A stretch of 64,000 nucleotides of DNA from Cymbidium sinense (taxonomy: Eukaryota; Streptophyta; Magnoliopsida; Asparagales; Orchidaceae). Numbering within the stretch: the first letter of the stretch is position 1; every line of letters starts with the position of its first letter. Positions 57,080-64,000 of the stretch are shown here, piece by piece. A program made the translations under genes and the position numbers. The notes below the pieces were generated by a model. It was not told where the DNA came from. It saw only the letters and a list, made by a program, of their open reading frames with translations, and did no database searches. The stretch covers positions 312,635,001 to 312,699,000 of the forward strand of contig CM038214.1 of NCBI GenBank assembly GCA_021442155.1, in the 5' to 3' direction.

Positions 57080-57420
57080 TGGAAAGGAAATCTACTGGGG
57101 ATAAGAATCTATAATCCACCATGGATTAAGATCAAATCAACTTTAATTTGTTTTCTTTTAATTGATGTGGAGGCACATCTACTAGAGATATGGGCTTGAG
57201 TCCATTGGGGATCGGGTATACGAACCTTCCACTAGGGAAGTAGGTTTGGGCTATCTATTGGGGATTTAGATTTGAGTTTGATTTCTTAGATTTGTTTGGG
57301 GATGTATCCACTGGGAGTAAGAGTTTGGTTGGATTTCTATGATTTAAACTCTACTGGGGGAGTTGGTTTAATTTGGCTCCATTGGGGAGGTTGGTTTTGA
57401 ATTTGATTTATTTGCTTGAT
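57080..57420. repeat. Short degenerate repeat with CYAYTGGGGA core
   Basis: About eight occurrences of CTACTGGGGA, CCATTGGGGA, CTATTGGGGA, CCACTGGGAG and similar at intervals of about 30-60 bp, separated by GATTTG-rich sequence. It lies between the AT-rich repeat and the gypsy 3' tandem repeats. No gene is seen. Confidence 0.6.
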
Positions 57421-57479
57421 TTTATTGGTGTGATTTAACACAAGCGAGAAAATTAGATCGAGTTTAATTTAAGTTAATG

Positions 57480-59200
57480 TATTAATTATGGATGGATGGA
57501 TTGAGAAGGCAGGCCTTGACCTACCTAAGGTATACAAATCCAAATGGATAGTCTATTAGATGTGGGGTAAAGCTAGCCAACCTAAGGGGTTTCCTTTCAG
57601 TGTGCAATGATTGTGCTAGGAAGAAGGCATAGTAGACCTGCATCCTCCAAAGTGAGGAACATCTGCTGGGGTGACCTGTTAGATGCACAACAAATTGAAC
57701 ATAACCTAGGGCACTAAGTGAATCTTTGATTATGTCAACTCAAAAGTAGTCAAGATTAATTTTATCTTAATTTCATGTGATTTGATATAGTTTTTTTTGT
57801 TTAGTTTGATTTTGAATTGAGGGAAAAATTGCTAGGGATGTGAGGTTGGTCAAATTTGATAGATTTATTTGATGGACCATGCTGGTGTGCGATGGACTCA
57901 CTGAGAAGGGGCTATATCAGACTTGTCGTATCTCAGATTTACAAATCCAATAGATAGTCTACTAGCTGTGGGGTAAAGCTAGCCAACTTAAGGGGTTGCC
58001 TTTCGATGTGCAACGGCTGTGCTAGGAAGGAGGCGTAGCAGAATTACATCTTCTAAAGCAGGGAACAATCATTGGGGTGACCTATTGGTAGCACAACAAA
58101 TAGAACTCATTTTAGGGGTGACTACTGAGTGAATGTTGTTTGGAACTTATATCAACTCAAGAGTAGTCAGGCAATTTCTATAGGGAGTTTTGTTGGCACA
58201 GCCCTAAAGATAGGATGCCTGCTTGGGAAAAGGTACCACTAGGGTCCTCCTAATCCACAAGTGAATATATTTTTTATTTATATGTTTGTTGGACCCTATT
58301 GGTGTGCGAGGGACCACACTGAGAAGGGGCTATGTCAGCCTTGATTTATCTCAAATTTATTGGACCAAGGGAGAATCTGCACATCCACAGGATAGATTCT
58401 CCAACCATTGGGGTGGCTACTAGGAAAGGGGAATTATCCAATCCGATAGTAACCCGGATAATGTCTAAATGGGGTTGCAAAGGATGTGATCAAAATATAG
58501 TGCCCATAGGGGAGGTGCTGTTAGGGGCATTATCCTGAGCCTTAGAAAAGAAATCTTATACGTGTATGGTGGCTAACTCAAGGAGAAATCATAGTAAACT
58601 TACATCTGCCATGAGTGGTGTATCCTAAGGTGCGAGAACCAACCAACCTAAGGTGTATCCGTCAGCATGAGTGGTGTATCCGCCAGTATAGTGAGAACCA
58701 ACCAACCTAAGATCGGTGTGCAATGATCACTCTAGAAAGAAAGCATGTAGACTTACAACTTTCCAAGCGGAACTATTCATCGATAGTCATCAGACAAATG
58801 TTGTTGTCTAACCTAGAGCGACTACTAAGCGGGGAGCCCCGAGGGGGAAAGGGCCAATAGTTGAAGCAATTAGGAGTGAAGGAGCTGTTAGGGGAATTAT
58901 CCTAAACCTCAAATATACTCGACCCAGTTAGTGCACGAAGGCTAATCAAAGAAGAAAGCATAGCAGGCTCACATCCTCTTAAATGAAGCTAACATGAGGT
59001 AGCTTATCGGCCACGTAGTAATGCCTACCAAACTAACAAGGTGCTTGTTAGTGTAATGGAAAGGAAGGAAAATGTAGTAGACTTACATCCAAAGCAAGAA
59101 GACCACTAGACACTAGTAGGGTAGCACATGCTTCGAGAGCTACTAAGTGAGTGTCGTTGGGGGCGATATCTCAACTCAGAATAAACTGAGACAAAAAGAT
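57480..59200 (-). repeat. Right gypsy element: 3' non-coding tandem repeats
   Basis: Units start near 57490, 57890 and 58300 with TGAGAAGG.GGC.T..T..GAC, then GTGGGGTAAAGCTAGCCAAC.T, then GGAACA...TTGGGGTGACCT. Further, more diverged units run to 59190 with CATAGTAGACTTACATCC words. They lie just downstream of the integrase end (the element reads leftwards) and match 11361-13790. Such 3' tandem repeats are a known feature of Tat/Ogre-type elements. Confidence 0.7.
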
Positions 59201-59290
59201 ATGTGTTTATTTTATATGTTTGTGTGTAGTTTGTGTTTGTGTTATGTCGATGAAGGATAAGGCGTCGGGTTCCTTACCTACCTAAACACA

Positions 59291-60272
59291 TCATGGTGGA
59301 TTCACAAATAAGAATACTTTCAACATGGAAGAGATTGAATTCAAAATGGAACTTTTATTGATGATAATTATTTTCAGACATAATTTATAATTTTTCTTTA
59401 AGTAGAGCCCATTGATTGGAAGCATTGGGTGCTCTCCTTTATGATTAATATGTTGATAAGATCCTCCTTGGTAGGCCTTCTCTATGGAAAAAGGACCTTC
59501 CCAAGTGGGTTCAAACTTGCCTCCCATCTTACGACGGGCAACAATCGGTCTCCTTTGAACTAAAATAAGCTTTCCTACTTAGAAAGCTCTAGGATAGACC
59601 AACTTGTTGTGAGCTTGAATCATTTTAGCTTTGAAAAACTCAAGGCTTTGGCATGCCCACAGACATCTCTCCACCAAACCTTTGAGCTATTCTAACCACA
59701 CCTTGGCATTCTCTACTGTGATCTTGCTACCCACATCTAGTGGTGGAGTTGGACTTCTAATGGTAGAACGGCTTTGGACCCATACACTAAGGAGAAAGGA
59801 GTAGACTAAGTTGGAGTTCTATATGTGGTGCAGTAAGCCCACAAGGCTTCAACTAACTGCTCATGCCACTATATCTTGTTTTTGTTGAGTGTCTTCTTCA
59901 GTATTTGGATAAAAGTATTGTTGAAGGCTTCTGCTAAGTCATTTTCTCTTGGGTAGTTAATGGTAGAATATATCCAATATATGATATGTCTCTAGGCAAA
60001 GTTATTGATAATGGCGCTCTTAAATGTTGTACCATTATCAAATATTATTCATCAAGGCACTCCGAACCTATATATGATATGGTTCCTAAGAAAATGGAGC
60101 ACATGCTGAGATGTGACCTCTCTGAGCGGAATCGCCTATGCCAATTTGGAAAAGTAGCAGTAGTAGCTAAGATGAATCGATGACCCTCAGTCACAATCTT
60201 TTGGTCTTCGTGCTTGTATAAATAATGTAACCACATATGATCAAAAGACCTCCGGTACAACACACCATCCAC
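59291..60272 (-). pseudogene. Gypsy integrase (broken)
   Basis: Read on the minus strand. The N-terminal part has DGVLYRRSF (60272 leftwards), the start of the zinc-binding region. Near 59900-59950 the core end has the catalytic-Glu box DLAEAFNNT, the counterpart of GQAEA.N.T. The C-terminal part has HNKLVYPRAF.VGKLIL, then GKFEPTWEGPFSIEKAY at 59525 leftwards. Stops and frame changes separate these parts. The enzyme would insert the element cDNA. Confidence 0.8.
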
Positions 60273-60449
60273 AAGAGCATAGGAAAGTACTCTCTGCTTA
60301 ATCTGATGGACTTGGGACTTCTCTTAAGGTAGTTTGCCTTTATTTAGGTAATCCATGAATGCTTGCCTCCAATATAACTCCTCAACCTTCTTGGCAATGG
60401 TAATCTCCCCATCAAGAGAGTACTTTTTTGATGATTTTAATATTAATAA

Positions 60450-60935
60450 AGGATGAGACTTGTCTATTTTGGACTTTTATTGATATGGACTAATCATACA
60501 AACATGCTAACTCCTTAGCAAGCATGGCTAAAGCATATACTATGACATTATCTCCTTGAGGAATCTTATGAATGATAACCTCTGGGATTTGGGCCAACAA
60601 CTCCATGGTATACTTGTTGTAGTCATGGAGCTTGGGCATTAAAATCTTATAGGACCCACCGATTTGGTTGATAACTTGCTAAGAATCCCTGAAGATGTTC
60701 ATGTTCTGGATGCTTAGAGTAAGGGCTAACTCTAGACTTGCAATTAGTGCATCTATTATTGTTGGTGCAAGAATTGGGATGATATGATAATCTCATTATA
60801 TTGCGATGCAGGTTAGAGAACTATTCTACCTGTCTTTCCTGGAATAGTAGATTGTGATTCTACTCCTCTTTGATAGGAAGCTCCACCATCAAAGTACATC
60901 ACCTAGTGGTGAATGCTAGTATCCCCTAAGTTCAT
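60450..60935 (-). pseudogene. Gypsy RNase H domain (broken)
   Basis: Minus-strand reading near 60900 gives MYFDGGAS, the first catalytic Asp box. Near 60580-60490 it gives IPQGDNVIVYALAMLAKELA, the C-terminal VP..EN..ADALA..A helix of this family with its Asp changed to Tyr. A plus-strand open frame overlapping the RT-RNase H junction (60913-61158) is a shadow. Confidence 0.65.
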
Positions 60936-61298
60936 GATTTGTTCATCGAGGAGATCATCATTAAGCAGAGAGTCAGTAGGAAGTGGGTGTGTTGCTAAGA
61001 AATCTGCTAGCACTTGTTCTTTCACCGCACGAAGGGGTACGAAGGTAATGTCAAATTGTGAGAGGATCATGGACCATCGTGCTAACCATCTGGATAGTGT
61101 TGGTCATGTCATGAGATACTATAGTGGATTAATCCTAGAGATTAATTTCACCTTATGAAAAAGCATGTAGTAGTGTAGCTTTTGGGATGCCAAGATTAAA
61201 ATTATGCAACACATCTTAAGGGGTGGATAATTAGCCTCAACATGGATTAGATAATGGATGAGGTAGTATAGTGCATTTTCCATCCCTTCATCATTGTA

Positions 61299-62391
61299 TT
61301 AGGCCAACAAAGCACCAAAGGGGTCATCTAACATAACGGTGTAAAGTATGAGTGGCTTGCCCGGGATAGGGCCGGCTAGAATTGGTGGTGTCATTAGGTA
61401 ATGCTTGATGTCTTTGAAGGCATGCTCACACTTGTCATCCCACTTGAACTTGGCAACTTTTTTGACAAGGGCCAAGAATGGCTGACATCTTTCCGATAGG
61501 TTGGATATAAAGCATCTTAGATATGCCAACTGCCCTTGGAATGATCTAAGTTGAGTTAAACTTTTAGGGGTGGCATTTCTAATATCGCCTTGATCTTCTC
61601 TAGATCGATTTCGATTCTCTGGTGTCAGACAACAAGCCCAAGAAATTTCTTTGCAGGTACTCTAAATGCACACTTCAAGGGGTTCATTTTGAGATTAAAT
61701 TGTCTTAACTGTTTGAAAATAACTCTCAAGTCAAAGATATGGTCTTCCTTTTCTTTATTTTTGACCATGAAATCATCGACATAGCACTCGACTTAATGAT
61801 GAATGAGTTCATTGAAGATTCGAGTCATAGCCCGCTAGTATATTGCGATGGCATTTCTAAGGCTGAAAGGCATGACCTTATAGCAATAGATTCTGATTGG
61901 GGTTCTAAAATTAGTGTTTCTTTCATCTTTAGTAACCAAATTTATTTGGGTATATCTAGATGAGTCATCTATGAAAGAGAAGATTGTGCAAGATGAGGCA
62001 ATATCCACCATCAGCTTTGGGATTTGTAGTAGAAATTCATCTTTTGGACATGCCTTATTTAAATCCCTAAAATCAGTGCATATGTGAATTTGGCCATTCT
62101 TTTTCTTAATAAGGATGATGCTAGCTAACCAGGTAAGGTATTTTTCTTCGGATGAAGCCAGCATTGAACAGTTTCTTGACTTCATAAATGACTTTTTGTT
62201 ATCTAATCATGCATAGGAGCTTGCTTGATAGGATCAGTAGTAGGCACTATTACTAGTTTATGGACCACTACATCAGGAGCCAATCTGGGCATCTCTTCAT
62301 AACTCCATGCAAAGTAGTCCTTAAACTCAGTCAATAGTCTAACTAACTCATTGGTTATAATTTCATTCAACAAAGAACTAATGTATGTCAT
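61299..62391 (-). pseudogene. Gypsy reverse transcriptase and connection (broken)
   Basis: In order on the minus strand: FKDYFAWSYEEMP...APDVVVHKL...KQAP (62391-62203), the pre-RT box of plant gypsy elements; IILIKKKNGQIHICTDFRDLNKACPKDEF (about 62110-62030), with motif A eroded to SFIDDSSRYTQI; MPFSLRNA at about 61865; then RCFISNLSERCQPFLALVKK..KFKWDDKCEHAF..IKHYLM.PPIL..P.PGKPLILYT (61520-61310), the RT-RNase H connection. A stop-rich gap of about 300 bp (61835-61530) holds the expected catalytic YxDD region; I could not place that box with confidence. Confidence 0.82.
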
Positions 62392-62588
62392 GCGTGTGGA
62401 TCTTCTTAAGTTCTTAAGTTGATTTCCTTGAGCACGATGGTTGACTTGATCTCTTCTTCAAACTCTAGTGCATTTATGACTTCAAAATCATCACGGATCA
62501 TCGAAGTTTCTAAGCATAGACCCTCATAAGAGTTAATGTGATTTATCAATTCTAAATTATTGGTGATGACTAGCGGTAATCATCATCA

Positions 62589-63026
62589 TCATTTGGACCT
62601 TGTCGAATCTAATCTCGGTCTTGATTGAGATCTTTTGCATTTGTTCTTATTTAATCTTTTGAAGTAGTCTGACCTATGCTTTGACCAAGTATGTGAGATT
62701 AACCCTTTCTTCGCTAATTTATGAACACAAGACAAGTACCAATCAAAAGGTAATTTTATTAAATCTTTATATGAATCATCCTCAATTTCTATATCAACTT
62801 CTTGACTTGAGGATGATGCTTCCAGAAAGAACCTCTGAGTCTTTACACATGTGGATGACATAGGGACTTCCTTAACTACCAAACCCTCAGCTTTTTGAGA
62901 GGAATGTGGGGTAAGAGCTAAGGTTCCCAACTGATGCCTAACTATTTCACATATAGACTTAGATACACTTATGCTTTTCTTTTGAACCTGGTCTTCATCG
63001 CTATCTAGCTCAAGTGTCACCTCCAA
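62589..63026 (-). pseudogene. Gypsy protease-RT linker
   Basis: 145 codons open on the minus strand, acidic near the start and Ser-rich in the middle, ending RSQSRPRLDSTRSK. I recognise no catalytic motif. Its place between protease and RT, and a matching stretch at 15190-15280 in the left relic, show that it is part of pol and not an independent gene. Confidence 0.55.
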
Positions 63027-63285
63027 ATAAATCTACTACCTAGAAGAGTTGGCTAGTGTGTTAACCATATAAGACTCATCCTATGAACTAGATTCTATGT
63101 CTATATGGATAGTAAGTGTACTCCTAGTAGCTGGGACATATCTTCTATTGGATGGCCAATAATGAGATTTTCCACCCTTAGGACTCCTCTAAACTAGCCT
63201 CTTCATTCGCTTGGTGGAGGTCAGGTCATCCTACCCATATGTTCAAATGGAGTAACAAACTATGAGTCCAATTCCTCCTCCAAGT

Positions 63286-63660
63286 CTATTTCCACTCCCT
63301 TTTTTCATTTTCTCTTTTATTTTTTATTTCTTTTTCTTTTATTTTTAAACTTTGGCCAAGTTTGCGAGAATAGACTTGTTGATTTTGAGGGAGGTAGTAA
63401 GCCTCATCTTCATATATGCCAACCTTGTAAACTACAAATGGCTTCAGATCTCCTTTGACATGGGCGATCCGTCCTGAAACTTCAAACACTGATGTAGAGA
63501 GGATGGAACTATGTTGTTCTCATGTATCCATATTCTCCAAAGCAAAGAGTTAAAAGATGTATTAGAGTCCATAATGTGAAACTTGGCTTCGATCTTCCAA
63601 TCACCTATCTCCAAGGGCAACACTATGGAGCCTAAGGCCTGTTGACCTCACTTTTGGAGT
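63286..63660 (-). pseudogene. Gypsy aspartic protease C-terminal part and K/E-rich linker
   Basis: On the minus strand from about 63630: IGDWKIEAKFHIMDSNTS, then FNSLLWRIWIHE and PSSLHQCLKF. This matches the C-terminal half of plant gypsy proteases (I.....LLGRPWIH....PS.LHQ.LKF), with GRP changed to WRI. A frame change follows, then PFVVYKVGIYEDEAYY and a Lys/Glu-rich stretch (63345-63290). The catalytic D(S/T)G region would be further right and was not identified. Confidence 0.65.
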
Positions 63661-64000
63661 GCGGATTCAATTTTCCCATCTTGGACTTAAGAGTCTTCTA
63701 GACACTAAGAGTTCCCTGATCATAAGACACTTCTAACAATTATGTAAACACTTAACCTAAGCTAAAGACTTAGAAGGGTGGATTATTATGCCTTAAGGAT
63801 TAGGATAATCCACTTACCCTACAACATAAATCCAATCCATGTTCACCTTCTCAAACCAAATCTCAAGTTCAATTCAAACATCAAATTCAAATTCAAATCC
63901 AAACCAAAATTCCAAAATGAAATGATTGAAGTCCATGATCAAATACAAACTTGAAACCCTTCCTGAGCCATATGACATATCCTATGGAATTAGCCAAATC
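63661..64000. other. Right end, unassigned
   Basis: No domain was recognised. 63840-63920 is a low-complexity TCAAATTCAAA-type stretch. The expected protease N-terminus and gag are not visible here, so there may be an insertion or the region is too diverged. Confidence 0.35.

Larger units (their letters stand above)
57480..64000 (-). mobile_element. Right Ty3/gypsy element (Tat-like), partial and inactive
   Basis: The order from right to left is protease, linker, RT, RNase H, integrase and 3' tandem repeats, which is the gypsy order on the minus strand. There is no chromodomain after the integrase, and the GKFEPTWEGPF ending is of the non-chromovirus type, hence Tat-like. No frame is open for more than about 145 codons, so it is an old copy. 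Gag and the 5' LTR would lie beyond the right end; no clear 3' LTR was found on the left. Confidence 0.8.

Noticed and set aside
60913..61963. Plus-strand frames at 60913, 61590 and 61739
   Set aside because: Shadows of the minus-strand gypsy RT-RNase H region.

Overview
This is a repeat-dominated, very AT-rich stretch of a land-plant nuclear genome. Three things show this. Many kilobases consist of the plant telomere repeat CCCTAAA and its degenerate forms. There are L1-type LINEs whose ORF1 has a DUF4283-like domain and whose ORF2 ends in an RNase H domain. A Ty3/gypsy pol region of non-chromodomain (Tat-like) type lies at the right end. No intact host gene was recognised and the species cannot be named. 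All telomere-like DNA has its C-rich strand on +, the polarity of a left chromosome end, so a subtelomeric or large interstitial telomeric block is likely.

Layout: 1-6105 is degenerate telomeric repeat carrying a LINE 3' fragment (A, 1286-2640) and a glycine-rich RNA-binding protein (GRP) retropseudogene (4281-4708). 6106-18014 is non-telomeric: a diverged direct repeat, an eroded gypsy relic on the minus strand with its own tandem repeats, and a hairpin-forming tandem array (16640-17790). 18015-22297 is LINE B. 22298-31246 is telomeric repeat with two GRP copies and a ~30-bp motif that recurs at the seams of a higher-order repeat. 31247-35883 is LINE C. 35884-48889 is telomeric repeat with GGGCC-rich patches, a 1.2-kb unrelated island and two more GRP copies. 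48890-55240 is LINE D, the most complete element, with both ORFs recognisable but broken by stops and frameshifts. 55241-55455 is the last telomeric remnant, 55456-57080 an AT-rich tandem repeat, and 57081-64000 a gypsy element on the minus strand (3' tandem repeats, then integrase, RNase H, RT and protease reading leftwards).

The main biological signal is the relation between the retro-sequences and the telomere repeat. All four LINEs and all five GRP copies lie on the + strand, and each A-rich 3' end runs into the C-rich telomere strand. This is the geometry expected if antisense cDNA was primed from the 3' end of the G-rich strand. The five GRP copies share both ends, so they look like one insertion multiplied together with the telomeric array. 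The LINEs have different 5' ends and come from several events. An important caveat is that the graded loss of C residues and the CCCTGG-type patches resemble known long-read base-calling errors in telomere repeats, so some of the degeneracy may be technical.
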